A stretch of 38,609 nt of DNA from Mogibacterium pumilum (GCF_002243385.1 NZ_CP016199.1:1435106-1473714); one strand, 5' to 3'. Positions 7,664 through 16,235 are shown, counted from the first letter of the stretch. The notes: generated by a model from the letters alone, not told the origin. Program-made: numbers and translations.

Positions 7664-9135
7664 ATTCCTACCCCCTTTACAGTCATCATAATCACGTCTA
7701 TCACGCTTGCGTTAAATAGACCAAGAGCAAGTATAGTTACGAAACATACAACAATCGCAATTAACATTGAGATTGGGAGTTCTCGTACTTCACCTTCCCT
7801 TCTATCGTTAATCTCTGTCGGCTTGTTAATAAATATCTTCTCAATCAGCTTGAAGAAATATATAGCATTCAGCAAGCTACTGAGGACTAACACGGCAATA
7901 TACCAATATTGGCGATTCTGAGCCGCCCCAAGCGCAATATACCATTTGCTAAAAAAGCCTATGGCAGGTGGAATTCCAATCATAGACAAAGAGGCTAAAA
8001 CAATTAGTGCTGATGTAAAAGGCATCTTTTTGTAAATCCTGCCGAAGCTTGAAAGTTGGAGGTTTCCGAACCTATACCTAATCGCTGCTGAACTGAAGAA
8101 AAGCCCGCTCTTCATAAACACATGTCCGATCAGATGCAGAAATGCGCCAGCAAGTGCATATGAGTTACCTATTGCAAAACCTAGCGTGATATAGCCAATT
8201 TGAGCGATAGAAGAATATGCGAAGATCTTTCGTATGTCCTCCTGAGCCATGGCACGAATCGATCCATATATGATACCAATACAGGAAAGAACTCCGATTA
8301 TTGTTAAGAATAGACTGAAGTACTTAAAGTCCGTTCCATATATGCAGTATAGGTATCTAAACATCGCTAAAGCTGGAATCTTACCCATAACTCCTGCAAT
8401 CAAAGGTCTAGATCCCGGTTCAGCATGTGCATACGCTGATGGCTGCCAGCCATGGAATGGGAACATCGGCATCTTAATTCCAAAAGCACCGATAAACAGG
8501 CACATAGATACAGTCATCTGAATTGTATAATCCTGTGAATCCAGGATGCTTCTCATATCTGTCATATTAAGTGTTCCTGTAGATGCGTATAGTATTCCTA
8601 CTCCTAACAAGTACATAGTAGCAGCAACAGTTCCAACTAGAAGATATCTAAATGATGCAACGACACCGCGGCTACCGCCTAGAGCAATTAAGCAATATCC
8701 TGATAGTGAAGTTATTTCAAGAAATACGTATAGATTGAATACGTCTCCAGTCAGTGTCATACCACACATGCCGACTATCAACAGTCCAATTAAAGCATAA
8801 GCTCCACCATTTATCTTGCGCTCATTCGTAGCTTCAAAGTTAGACGCATAAAGCGTAGTGATAAAACCTAGGAGAAGTATAATCAAAACTATAATCGCCC
8901 CGATTGAATCAATATAAAATTCAATACCATAAGGCGCTTTATATCCTCCGAAAGTATAACGAATCGCCCCACCATTTATAACGTTGATGAGGAGTTTTAC
9001 AGAGCATATAAAAGCCGCGAAAATCGAAACTATCACTACTTTTCTGTCCAAATGCTTGTGAATTCTCGATAGTGGCAGCGATAGAAGCGCACTTATAAGC
9101 GGAAACAAAATAATAATTATTGGAAGATCATTCAT
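7660..9135 (-). CDS. mrpD: MrpD/MbhH-type (ND4-like) antiporter subunit
   Basis: The protein has 491 residues, typical for MrpD, with about 14 membrane segments. Channel residues are E140 in VFLEITSLSGYCLIALGG (TM5), K221 with the PFHGWQP block in GIKMPMFPFHGWQP (TM7) and K252 in GVMGKIPALAMF (TM8). AYAHAEPGSRPLIAG after TM7 is typical of MrpD/MbhH proteins. It follows mrpC with a 4-nt overlap, as MrpC and MrpD (or MbhG and MbhH) pair in most such operons. Confidence 0.9.
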   Translation of the reverse strand: MNDLPIIIILFPLISALLSLPLSRIHKHLDRKVVIVSIFAAFICSVKLLINVINGGAIRYTFGGYKAPYGIEFYIDSIGAIIVLIILLLGFITTLYASNFEATNERKINGGAYALIGLLIVGMCGMTLTGDVFNLYVFLEITSLSGYCLIALGGSRGVVASFRYLLVGTVAATMYLLGVGILYASTGTLNMTDMRSILDSQDYTIQMTVSMCLFIGAFGIKMPMFPFHGWQPSAYAHAEPGSRPLIAGVMGKIPALAMFRYLYCIYGTDFKYFSLFLTIIGVLSCIGIIYGSIRAMAQEDIRKIFAYSSIAQIGYITLGFAIGNSYALAGAFLHLIGHVFMKSGLFFSSAAIRYRFGNLQLSSFGRIYKKMPFTSALIVLASLSMIGIPPAIGFFSKWYIALGAAQNRQYWYIAVLVLSSLLNAIYFFKLIEKIFINKPTEINDRREGEVRELPISMLIAIVVCFVTILALGLFNASVIDVIMMTVKGVGI

Positions 9136-9515
9136 TTAAAACGGTTCTCCCTCCTGATTATATCATCCTCTTCGATGCTACCATACTTCTCTTTGATTCG
9201 AGTTAATAGTGCAAGACCAACACCTGTAGTACCAAGGCTTACAACGATTGCTGTGAGCATCAGGCCATGAGGAATTGGATTGACGTATTTATCGGCATTA
9301 ACTATTGTGTCTAAAGCAACAGGAATCGTTCCACCTTTCTTCTGTGCGAAGCATAGGTAAAAAAATATTACTGCTACCTGCATGATATTCATACAGATGA
9401 GTTTCTTCATGTAATTTTTGCAGGATACTAATCCGTAAATTCCGAGTAGCAAAAGCAGCAGTGTCAGAAAAAAAATGCCTTTACTAGCCAAAAGTTCGTT
9501 TATCTGTGTCATCAT
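9132..9515 (-). CDS. mrpC: MrpC/MbhG-type (NuoK-like) antiporter subunit
   Basis: A protein of about 127 residues with three hydrophobic helices, as in NuoK/MrpC. The block NPIPHGLMLTAIVVSLGTTGVGLAL is the usual MrpC signature. I start it at ATG 9515 (ATG-ATG pair 9515/9512), with GAGGG about 9 nt upstream; an upstream TTG at 9518 is also in frame. It begins inside the last 30-odd nt of the preceding gene. Tyr/Lys and acidic residues sit in the cytosolic tail (KEKYGSIEEDDII). Confidence 0.88.
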   Translation of the reverse strand: MMTQINELLASKGIFFLTLLLLLLGIYGLVSCKNYMKKLICMNIMQVAVIFFYLCFAQKKGGTIPVALDTIVNADKYVNPIPHGLMLTAIVVSLGTTGVGLALLTRIKEKYGSIEEDDIIRRENRFK

Positions 9516-10284
9516 CAAATCTTACCCTCTTCATAATCGCATTCAGAATGGTGATAATTGTACCCATTACCCCGATTGTTACACCTATCTCTACGAGCAG
9601 AATTCCAATCGCATGTCTTTCTGCCGCATGAACTGGAATTGGCAGGTATGTATAATCCATAAATGAGCCACCGTTGAACATCGGCACAACTCCAGTCATT
9701 ACATATATCAAAACACCTATACCAGCAATGCTCGCTGAGTTTTTACCAGTCATCAAGAATAGATTTTTTTTATCTGGAATAACTAAAATGTCAATGATAT
9801 AGGTCAGCGCAATGAGTGCTCCAGACTGGAAACCACCACCTAGACTGACTTCTCCATGGAAAAGCACATAAAATGCATATATAAGGATGAGTGGCTCAAT
9901 CAGAGTAATCATTACATCCTTGTTTATAGTTTTGTATGTTGGATCCCCGAGCTTATATCTGAGTCCGAAGAAACGTTTTGGCTCTACGATTCTGTTCTTC
10001 GCCTTTGGCCTATTCGCCAGAATCATGATTACGCCAATTCCAGCAAGGAACATAACCGTTGTCTCAAACATGGTATCAAAAGCACGGTAGTCAACGATCA
10101 TCGCAGTAACCATGTTAGGCGAGTTCGTATCTTTTACAGCATGTTCGATGTAGTATTTTGAGACGTGCATTGCCGGTGCCGAATCTACATCGCCAATCGA
10201 CGGCAAAATATCTATTTTAGCCACCAGAACAAAAAGCGCTATTATCGATATAATCAAGAATATCATGTTTATATACTTGCGCAT
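9484..10284 (-). CDS. mrpB: MbhE-MbhF fusion / MrpB-type antiporter subunit
   Basis: The protein has 266 residues and about six membrane segments. The N-terminal ~100 residues resemble MbhE (the C-terminal end of classical MrpA), including DYRAFDTMFETTVMFLAGIG with its conserved aspartate and glutamate. The C-terminal part is a MnhB/MrpB domain (FHGEVSLGGGFQSGAL and FMDYTYLPIPVHAAERHAIG). Splitting the MrpA tail off and fusing it to MrpB follows the Mbh-type arrangement rather than the classical Mrp one. Its ATG overlaps the stop of the upstream gene (TAATG). Confidence 0.87.
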   Translation of the reverse strand: MRKYINMIFLIISIIALFVLVAKIDILPSIGDVDSAPAMHVSKYYIEHAVKDTNSPNMVTAMIVDYRAFDTMFETTVMFLAGIGVIMILANRPKAKNRIVEPKRFFGLRYKLGDPTYKTINKDVMITLIEPLILIYAFYVLFHGEVSLGGGFQSGALIALTYIIDILVIPDKKNLFLMTGKNSASIAGIGVLIYVMTGVVPMFNGGSFMDYTYLPIPVHAAERHAIGILLVEIGVTIGVMGTIITILNAIMKRVRFDDDTDKRTFG

Positions 10285-10526
10285 TACTTACACCGCCTAT
10301 CTATGCTCTTCAGTGTCATGATGAAGTAAATGGTTGAAATTACACCAATTACAGCTTCTGTAAACGCTACGTCTGGGGCTCCCATGATGATATAGAGGAA
10401 CATCGTCACGAAGCTAAATGCGCAGTACACTACGACAACAGACACCAAATCTTTATCAAAAATAACCACGAGAGTAATAGATATTAAAGTCAGAAGTAGT
10501 ATTGCTTCTACAAGAAACGAACTCAT
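10284..10526 (-). CDS. MbhD-like (DUF4040) antiporter subunit
   Basis: A three-helix membrane protein of 80 residues. The sequence around MGAPDVAFTEAVIG is the signature of the MbhD/DUF4040 domain. In classical Mrp systems that domain is part of the MrpA C-terminus; in Mbh and related complexes it is a separate subunit. The conserved acidic residues (D and E in PDVAFTEA) lie on the predicted ion path. The ATG begins directly after the mrpG stop, with GGGGGGAG as ribosome site. Confidence 0.88.
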   Translation of the reverse strand: MSSFLVEAILLLTLISITLVVIFDKDLVSVVVVYCAFSFVTMFLYIIMGAPDVAFTEAVIGVISTIYFIMTLKSIDRRCK

Positions 10527-10883
10527 CTATCTCCCCCCTTTTTCTTCTTCAACGCTATTATCATCTACTCCGATATGCCTTTTATAGTTATAATCCTGAT
10601 AATTCTTGGCATGAATAGATGTGAGCATAATAAGATTTGTTCCAAGTGGGTTCGTCAATAACAACAGAAAAAATATAATAAATACTTTTACCGAGATTAA
10701 CGTTCCACCAGTATATACCATAATTCCGACAGTCATCATCAGTGCACCAAAGGTTTCTCCGACACCTGAAGCGTGGAGCCTGGTAAAAAAGTCTGGAAAT
10801 CTTAATACTCCAACCGCTGCTAGTGCCATAATGATGTATCCGAAGCAAATAAGTGCAATTGAGATTATGTTCTGTACACTCAT
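10527..10883 (-). CDS. mrpG: MrpG/MbhC antiporter subunit
   Basis: The protein has 118 residues and three membrane helices. GVLRFPDFFTRLHASGVGETFGA is the conserved MrpG block (LRxPDxxxRxHAxxxxxTxG). It shares a TAATG start/stop overlap with mrpF. The long charged C-terminal tail (YKRHIGVDDNSVEEEKGGR) is cytosolic. Confidence 0.92.
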   Translation of the reverse strand: MSVQNIISIALICFGYIIMALAAVGVLRFPDFFTRLHASGVGETFGALMMTVGIMVYTGGTLISVKVFIIFFLLLLTNPLGTNLIMLTSIHAKNYQDYNYKRHIGVDDNSVEEEKGGR

Positions 10884-11143
10884 TACCTTCTACCTCCTAT
10901 GAATTTTGCAAGAATAACGGTTGTAACGAAACCTAGTATCGCATAACTGAGAGCAATATCGATGTGCATATCCATTCTGTTGTCAATTAGTCCAACGACT
11001 AGAATAAGCATGACTATATTGGTATTGATTACGAAAAGTGCATTTAACTTATCGTATACAGTTTTGCCGACGAACATCGTAACCACCATTACAATGACGA
11101 TTGCAAGAAGCCCGGCAAGAAGTGCAATAAAGAAATTATGCAT
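10883..11143 (-). CDS. mrpF: MrpF/MbhB antiporter subunit
   Basis: An 86-residue protein with three hydrophobic helices, including GKTVYDKLNALFVINT and DIALSYAILGFVTTVILAKF, which match the MrpF pattern (xDRxxxLxxxxT and the conserved D-A-x-x-Y). It overlaps mrpE by 8 nt. It is the second gene of the operon, as in MrpE-F-G orders everywhere. Confidence 0.9.
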   Translation of the reverse strand: MHNFFIALLAGLLAIVIVMVVTMFVGKTVYDKLNALFVINTNIVMLILVVGLIDNRMDMHIDIALSYAILGFVTTVILAKFIGGRR

Positions 11144-11783
11144 CTCTATTCTTCCTCCTTCTCTTGAATCGCTTGGAAGTTAACTCAACAACTTCCTTCT
11201 CTCTGTAGTCATAGTCAGTGACAACATCTATTACTTTATAGTCGATAGTCTCTCCGTAGAGCTTTGCTATGCGATTCTGCATTTTCCCTGTCAGAAGTCC
11301 TTCGGAAAAATCTCGATTAAGCGCATGCACAGAAAAAACACCGCTATCATAGATATCGATAGTTACAGTACCAGGTGTAAGTGTGATTGAATTTGCAAGA
11401 ATTGCCCTCGCTGCCGGGTTGTCGTAATCAGCCTTGAACCATACTACATGAGGCTCGAGTCCCATATTATGTGATAATACGATTTTAGATACATCTGCCG
11501 CACTTTTGACAACCTCTTTGATAAGCCACATGAAATAGATAATCAGCTTAGGATAGTTAGCATGCAGAATAAAATATGTTCGGTTAGATTTGAGACCACC
11601 TATACGTAGTGAACCCACTACAAAGCAAGAAATCAAAAACGATGAAATACATCCATATAAAATAAATTTAACTGTGAATATTCCAGACATCACAATCCAC
11701 AGGAATAGAAGCAATCCGAAGACTTCTAAGAAGTTCAAATACGGGTTGCTAGTCAGATGTCGGTCGCGAAAGAACTCTCTCAT
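11136..11783 (-). CDS. mrpE: MrpE/MbhA antiporter subunit
   Basis: A 215-residue protein with two to three N-terminal membrane helices and a cytosolic domain. The MrpE signature NSITLTPGTVTIDI and VHALNRDFSEGLL are clear. The N-terminal ~20 residues and the basic end (KRFKRRRKNRDA) make it longer than most MrpE (about 160-170). First gene of the operon; the ATG has a moderate AGG-type ribosome site. The candidate promoter lies about 55-85 nt upstream. Confidence 0.92.
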   Translation of the reverse strand: MREFFRDRHLTSNPYLNFLEVFGLLLFLWIVMSGIFTVKFILYGCISSFLISCFVVGSLRIGGLKSNRTYFILHANYPKLIIYFMWLIKEVVKSAADVSKIVLSHNMGLEPHVVWFKADYDNPAARAILANSITLTPGTVTIDIYDSGVFSVHALNRDFSEGLLTGKMQNRIAKLYGETIDYKVIDVVTDYDYREKEVVELTSKRFKRRRKNRDA

Positions 11784-11837
11784 CGTTACCTATAACCTTT
11801 CATTTATAATTATGATTGAATTGATAATAGTTCTTCT

Positions 11838-11866
11838 AGTATACATGATTATCTTATACCTTTAAA
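11838..11866 (-). promoter_or_regulatory. Candidate promoter of the antiporter operon
   Basis: On the minus strand: -35-like TTTAAA (11866-11861), a 17-bp spacer and -10 TATACT (11843-11838). The -35 is a weak match (4 of 6), so confidence is limited. Confidence 0.4.
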
Positions 11867-11952
11867 GTGTTTTGTCCTAATAGCAGTACATAAAAAAGAG
11901 CTTAATTTTAATCTAAAAAAGCCTATTTAAATGCATTTCGTCACCATTTGAA

Positions 11953-11981
11953 TTGCAAACAACTGTTCTAAATGGTATAAT
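11953..11981 (+). promoter_or_regulatory. Promoter of the radical SAM-lexA operon
   Basis: TTGCAA (11953-11958), a 17-bp spacer and a perfect TATAAT (11976-11981). The start of transcription would be near 11988, with a ~25-nt leader carrying the GGGGGGA ribosome site. Confidence 0.75.
11956..11969 (+). promoter_or_regulatory. SOS-box-like operator (candidate LexA site)
   Basis: CAAACAACTGTTCT matches 11 of 14 positions of the Bacillus-type LexA site CGAACRNRYGTTYC; the right half-site GTTC is intact and the left is AAAC. It overlaps the -35 box and the spacer of the promoter driving lexA, which is where an autoregulatory site would be expected. The assignment rests on the partial motif plus context. 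Confidence 0.5.
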
Positions 11982-12014
11982 TTAATGATTTTAGTATAGG
12001 GGGGATTAACTAGA

Positions 12015-12830
12015 ATGAAAGATTTTATCAAAGAAGGTCCAACCGTTACCATGTTCGTTCCATATGACTGTAACAACTGCTGCCCTTTCTGTGTAAATAA
12101 AGACGACTATAGAGACACATCATCGTTCAACATAGAGAGATGCTATCGTTCTCTTGACCTTCTCGATAAGGTTCTACCTCACAACGATATAGTTCTGACT
12201 GGCGGTGAGCCTCTTGCGGACCTTGATGCGCTACAGGATATCCTTAACCATATCAAGGATGGTCATCATATCTACATAAACACTACCCTGCCAACGAACG
12301 AGGAACAAGACATCCATAAGGTTTCTGAGGTACTCAATAGAAACAAAGATAAAATTAGCTGTGTTAATGTGTCCAGACATCTTAAACACTACGTAAAGGA
12401 ATGTTCAGATGTGATTTTCGATCTTCTCGAAGTCCCTCACCGTATTAACTGCGTAGTTTTCCAAGATGCTGATGATGCAGAAACAAAAGAAAAGCTACTC
12501 AAGGTTCTAGATAGATTCTCCGGGCATGAGATTCAACTCCGAGCTAATTACTCCAAGCTCACTTTCGATAACGTGTTTGATACAGAGCACGACGATTTAT
12601 TCAAGCTAATAGACTCAATTGCGGAATATAAGGGACAGCTTGAGAAGGAACTTTTCCGCACAGGGTTCCTATTCCAGCTTGGAGATAGCAGAATCACATA
12701 CCACAAAACCCTTCCATACAGTAAAATCAACGGCAAGGTCGGTGATATTATCATCAGACAGACTGGTGAGATTTACGACGATTGGAACAACTACGGCGAA
12801 GAGATGACATTTAATTCACTTACTTTATAG
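12015..12830 (+). CDS. Uncharacterised radical SAM protein cotranscribed with lexA
   Basis: A 271-residue protein with a CX3CX2C cluster (C19, C23, C26 in DCNNCCPFC), an extra Cys at 22, and the SAM-binding GGEP motif at 63-66 (VLTGGEPL). The rest fits a partial TIM-barrel with no additional C-terminal iron-sulfur cysteine motif (no SPASM or twitch domain visible). It therefore belongs to the radical SAM superfamily, but I cannot assign a substrate. The only gene downstream within 10 nt is lexA, sharing one promoter with an SOS-like site. A link to DNA damage or nucleotide metabolism is inferred from position only. Confidence 0.85.
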   Translation: MKDFIKEGPTVTMFVPYDCNNCCPFCVNKDDYRDTSSFNIERCYRSLDLLDKVLPHNDIVLTGGEPLADLDALQDILNHIKDGHHIYINTTLPTNEEQDIHKVSEVLNRNKDKISCVNVSRHLKHYVKECSDVIFDLLEVPHRINCVVFQDADDAETKEKLLKVLDRFSGHEIQLRANYSKLTFDNVFDTEHDDLFKLIDSIAEYKGQLEKELFRTGFLFQLGDSRITYHKTLPYSKINGKVGDIIIRQTGEIYDDWNNYGEEMTFNSLTL

Positions 12831-12840
12831 AGGATTTGAC

Positions 12841-13497
12841 ATGACAAAGGGTAAAAAAAGCGAAAAACGTCAGCAGCAGGTGCTGGCATACATGAAGGAA
12901 ACTATAAAGCAAAAGGGCTTCCCCCCTACCGTTCGAGAGATCTGTGATGCTATAGGTATCAAGTCAACCTCAACGGTGTATAGCGATATAAAAGCACTAG
13001 AGTTACAGGGCTTCATCAAGAAGGACCCAAGCAAACCTCGTGCACTAGCGATTGTAGATTCGATCACCAATGATGACAAAGAACCTGTGTTTGAAGCGGA
13101 TGATATCAACATGGTGCAATTGCCTGTAATCGGTAACGTTGCAGCAGGTGTGCCGATTCTCTCCGAGCAGAACATAGAAGACAATATTCCATTTCCTGCA
13201 AGATTCATCGGAAAAGGCAATAATTTTCTTCTCATAGTACACGGCGATAGCATGGTCAACGTCGGCATCAACGATGGCGATTACCTAATCGTTCAGGAAG
13301 ACCAGAACGCATCTAACGGAGATATCGTTGTTGCGATGATTGATGGTGTATTTGAAACAGAAGCCACAGTTAAGAGGTTTTATAAAGAAAAAGGTCACAT
13401 CAGACTTCAGCCTGAAAACGACTTCATGGAGCCTATAATTGTTGATGATTGCAAGATTGTCGGCAAGGTAAAGGGAGTCTTCAGATATTTTAATTAA
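12841..13497 (+). CDS. lexA: LexA repressor
   Basis: The protein is 218 residues. The N-terminal winged helix (to about 70) contains PPTVREICDAIGIKSTSTVYSDIKALE. The C-terminal S24 autoprotease domain has the self-cleavage bond in VAAGVP (A102-G103), the nucleophile S137 in GDSM and the general base K178 in ATVKRF. When RecA filaments form, LexA cuts itself and SOS genes are derepressed. The ATG has GAGGA upstream and the gene is only 10 nt behind the radical SAM gene, with no room for its own promoter. It is presumably autoregulated through the site at 11956-11969. Confidence 0.97.
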   Translation: MTKGKKSEKRQQQVLAYMKETIKQKGFPPTVREICDAIGIKSTSTVYSDIKALELQGFIKKDPSKPRALAIVDSITNDDKEPVFEADDINMVQLPVIGNVAAGVPILSEQNIEDNIPFPARFIGKGNNFLLIVHGDSMVNVGINDGDYLIVQEDQNASNGDIVVAMIDGVFETEATVKRFYKEKGHIRLQPENDFMEPIIVDDCKIVGKVKGVFRYFN

Positions 13498-13532
13498 CTT
13501 TTCACACATTATAAGTATCCAAGGAGGAAACG

Positions 13533-14849
13533 ATGACACAGAGTAACGAACATCAGTACTCTAGCGGCATAACCGATGCGAGAACACTCGGTTGGCCGAA
13601 AACCATTCTACTGGGACTTCAGCACACTTTTGCCATGTTTGGTGCAACAGTGCTCGTTCCGCTTCTCACAGGTCTTAGCATCTCTACTACCCTATTGATG
13701 GCTGGACTTGGTACACTGTTATTCCACCTACTGACAAGGGGCAAAGTTCCGGCATTTCTCGGCTCATCATTCGCCTTTCTAGGAGGATATGCGGCAGTAG
13801 CACCTCTACAGAACGGACAGCCTAATACAGAGATGCTTCCATACGCTTGCGGCGGTGTAGTAATTGCGGGCTTCGTGTACGTTATACTCGCTACATTGAT
13901 CAAGCTATTTACAATCGAGAAGGTTATGGAGTTCTTTCCTCCAGTAGTTACTGGACCAATCATCATTTCGATTGGACTCATCCTAGCACCATCCGCTATC
14001 AAGAACGCTCAGACTAACTGGCTTCTTGCAATTGTCGCACTCGCTTCAATTATATTCTTCAATATGTGGGGGCGCGGCATGGCTAAAATTGTACCTATCA
14101 TCCTAGGTGTAATCATTTCATACATAGTGGCTCTTGGGATGGGACAGATTGATTTCTCAGGTATTAGCAAGGAGTCAATCGTTGCATTACCTCCTATCAT
14201 GACGGCTAAATTCGATATCAGCGCGATAATTACTATCACTCCTATCGCACTTGCAACTATGATGGAACACATCGGAGACATTTCCGCTATCGGTGCTACA
14301 ACTGGTCACAATTATATCAAAGACCCTGGACTTCACCGTACGCTGCTTGGTGACGGACTAGCTACTATGCTCGCTTCTTTATTTGGAGGACCTGCAAATA
14401 CTACTTATGGAGAGAACACGGGAGTTCTGGCACTCACTAGGGTTTACGATCCGTTGGTAATCAGAATCGCGGCTTGCTTTGCAATAATACTCTCGTTTAT
14501 TCCAAAGTTCGCATTTATTATCGAAACTATTCCAGTTGCTATCATAGGTGGTGTATCTCTGATACTCTACGGTATGATTTCAGCAGTTGGAATCAGAAAT
14601 CTCGTTGAAAACCAGGTTAACTACAAGAATACTCGTAATACAATAATCACTGCGCTCATCCTCGTATGCTCGCTCGGATTCACCCAGATCGGAGGAATCA
14701 CATTCAAGGTTGCTGGTGTTAGTATCACTCTTTCGGGGCTTGCTATCGCAGCTATCGTGGGTATCGTGGCCAATATACTCCTTCCTGGCAAAGATTATGA
14801 GTTTGACGAGGACAACGAGGACGATAAGTTTCAGACATTTAAGGTTTAG
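13533..14849 (+). CDS. uraA: Uracil permease (NCS2/UraA family)
   Basis: The protein has 438 residues and about 14 membrane segments. It begins with GLQHTFAMFGATVLVPLLTG, the NCS2 signature, and carries the two substrate glutamates E245 (MMEHIGD) and E294 (TTYGENTGV), at the positions known from E. coli UraA. PANTTYGENTGV is characteristic of uracil rather than xanthine carriers, so H+/uracil symport at the cytoplasmic membrane is the best call. The ATG is preceded by AAGGAGGAAACG. It follows lexA by 35 nt without an evident terminator, so partial cotranscription is possible. Confidence 0.93.
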   Translation: MTQSNEHQYSSGITDARTLGWPKTILLGLQHTFAMFGATVLVPLLTGLSISTTLLMAGLGTLLFHLLTRGKVPAFLGSSFAFLGGYAAVAPLQNGQPNTEMLPYACGGVVIAGFVYVILATLIKLFTIEKVMEFFPPVVTGPIIISIGLILAPSAIKNAQTNWLLAIVALASIIFFNMWGRGMAKIVPIILGVIISYIVALGMGQIDFSGISKESIVALPPIMTAKFDISAIITITPIALATMMEHIGDISAIGATTGHNYIKDPGLHRTLLGDGLATMLASLFGGPANTTYGENTGVLALTRVYDPLVIRIAACFAIILSFIPKFAFIIETIPVAIIGGVSLILYGMISAVGIRNLVENQVNYKNTRNTIITALILVCSLGFTQIGGITFKVAGVSITLSGLAIAAIVGIVANILLPGKDYEFDEDNEDDKFQTFKV

Positions 14850-14874
14850 TATTATACAGATTGAAGATACTATG

Positions 14875-14914
14875 AGCCGTGAGCTTTGTAACAGCCCACG
14901 GCTTGTTTATTTAT
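14875..14914 (+). terminator. Terminator of uraA
   Basis: AGCCGTG (14875-14881) pairs with CACGGCT (14897-14903), followed by a T-rich tract GTTTATTTATT. It ends the uraA transcript just before the ribosome site of the next gene. Confidence 0.75.
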
Positions 14915-14932
14915 TAAATATAGGAGGTCATC

Positions 14933-15745
14933 ATGCCTGCACATAACGCTCACTATCTCTTCGGTAGAACTGTTCTCGGCAAGCTTCCTGCCGACATACA
15001 GAAGACAATCAATACGAATGGGGATTCATATGCGTCATTTATTTTCGGACTTCAGGGTCCAGATATCCTCGCATTTTACAGACCGATATTTCCAAGTATT
15101 CTTAATAAAGAAGGTGCGATTATTCACCATAGTCCTAGCTCGATCTTTTTCGATCACGCTTCTTATGTTGTTAAGGAATATCCTACCCCAGAGAAAGCAA
15201 GTTATCTGTATGGTGCTATGTGCCACTACGTGCTAGATGCTCTTTGTCATCCAGTCATTAATAGCTATGTAAAGACTACAGGGATGTCACACAGCTTAGT
15301 GGAAAGAGACTTTGATCACTATGTACTCGAACAACATGACCTTACGCCATTTACTATAGAGTTAAAGCTCGTTGCTCCAGTGAGAAAAAATCTTGGTTCT
15401 ATAATTGCACCTTTTTACGAAACTCCAACCACTAGTCAGATGCAGCTAGCCACTAGAGATATGAGGCGTTCAATTCTAATACTTGGTACAAAGAATGAAT
15501 TTCTTCGAAAGAGACTGCTCTCTCTTCTCGCTTCAATGAAGGCAACGAGAAAACAATGCGATATGGTCGCATCTCACGACTTCGACCCTCGTTCAGCAGA
15601 GAGCAATACGGAAATTTGGAAGAAATACGAAATAGCCATAGATAAGGCCGTTTCTGAAATTGAATACATAAGAAAAAGTCTGATTGATAATGATCAACCA
15701 GACATTAGTCGCTATGAATTAGATTATCTAGGCAATAAACACTAG
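14933..15745 (+). CDS. Zinc-dependent phospholipase C family protein
   Basis: This 270-residue protein starts MPAHNAHYLFGRTVL and has GLQGPDILAFYRP, IHHSPSSIFFDH, GAMCHYVLDALCHP and VERDFDHYVLEQ. The histidines and aspartates are spaced as in the PF00882 zinc-dependent phospholipase C fold. I see no signal peptide, unlike secreted clostridial alpha-toxins, so it is probably a cytosolic or intracellular member of unknown substrate. AGGAGG lies just before the ATG. Its stop is only 4 nt from the stop of the convergent gene. Confidence 0.8.
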   Translation: MPAHNAHYLFGRTVLGKLPADIQKTINTNGDSYASFIFGLQGPDILAFYRPIFPSILNKEGAIIHHSPSSIFFDHASYVVKEYPTPEKASYLYGAMCHYVLDALCHPVINSYVKTTGMSHSLVERDFDHYVLEQHDLTPFTIELKLVAPVRKNLGSIIAPFYETPTTSQMQLATRDMRRSILILGTKNEFLRKRLLSLLASMKATRKQCDMVASHDFDPRSAESNTEIWKKYEIAIDKAVSEIEYIRKSLIDNDQPDISRYELDYLGNKH

Positions 15746-15749
15746 ATTT

Positions 15750-16196
15750 CTATAAAAACATCGATGCACCGTACGTTACCCATGTAACTATGAATGCAGC
15801 GACAACTACACCGAGGGCAATTGCAGGGAACGCTCTTTTTAGCTGCATATCCATCATTGCAGCTACTAGAGCACCTGTCCACGCTCCAGTTCCAGGAAGT
15901 GGAATTGCTACGAGAATCATCAGTCCCCAGAATTCATACTTTAGTACAACATCCTTATTGCGATCAGCTTTTCGCTCCATTCTCTCAACCATACTGTTGA
16001 GTTTATTAGACTTTTTACGCATCCATGTGAATACGTCCCTTGTAAATACTACGAGAAACGGAACAGGTAGTAGATTGCCGAGCACTGCAATTAATGCAGC
16101 TTGCCAGATAGGAAGTCCTGCAAGTCCAGCACCATAAGGTATCGCTCCACGAAGCTCTATAACTGGCACCATCGCCATCAGAAATGTTTTAAGCAT
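15750..16196 (-). CDS. Small multidrug-export-type membrane protein (PF06695 family)
   Basis: A 148-residue protein with four hydrophobic segments. The start MVPVIELRGAIPYGAG and the second repeat block AIPLPGTGAWTGALVA are the signature of the COG2426 / small multidrug export family. Re-entrant loops of this kind are also seen in DedA-like proteins. The family's transport function is poorly established, so the name is only a family label. The ATG has GGGAGG upstream and a good promoter at 16236-16264. It converges on the phospholipase-like gene with a 4-nt gap. Confidence 0.85.
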   Translation of the reverse strand: MLKTFLMAMVPVIELRGAIPYGAGLAGLPIWQAALIAVLGNLLPVPFLVVFTRDVFTWMRKKSNKLNSMVERMERKADRNKDVVLKYEFWGLMILVAIPLPGTGAWTGALVAAMMDMQLKRAFPAIALGVVVAAFIVTWVTYGASMFL

Positions 16197-16235
16197 CTGT
16201 TCCTCCCTTCTCTTACTTATTCTTTTAACTCACTT

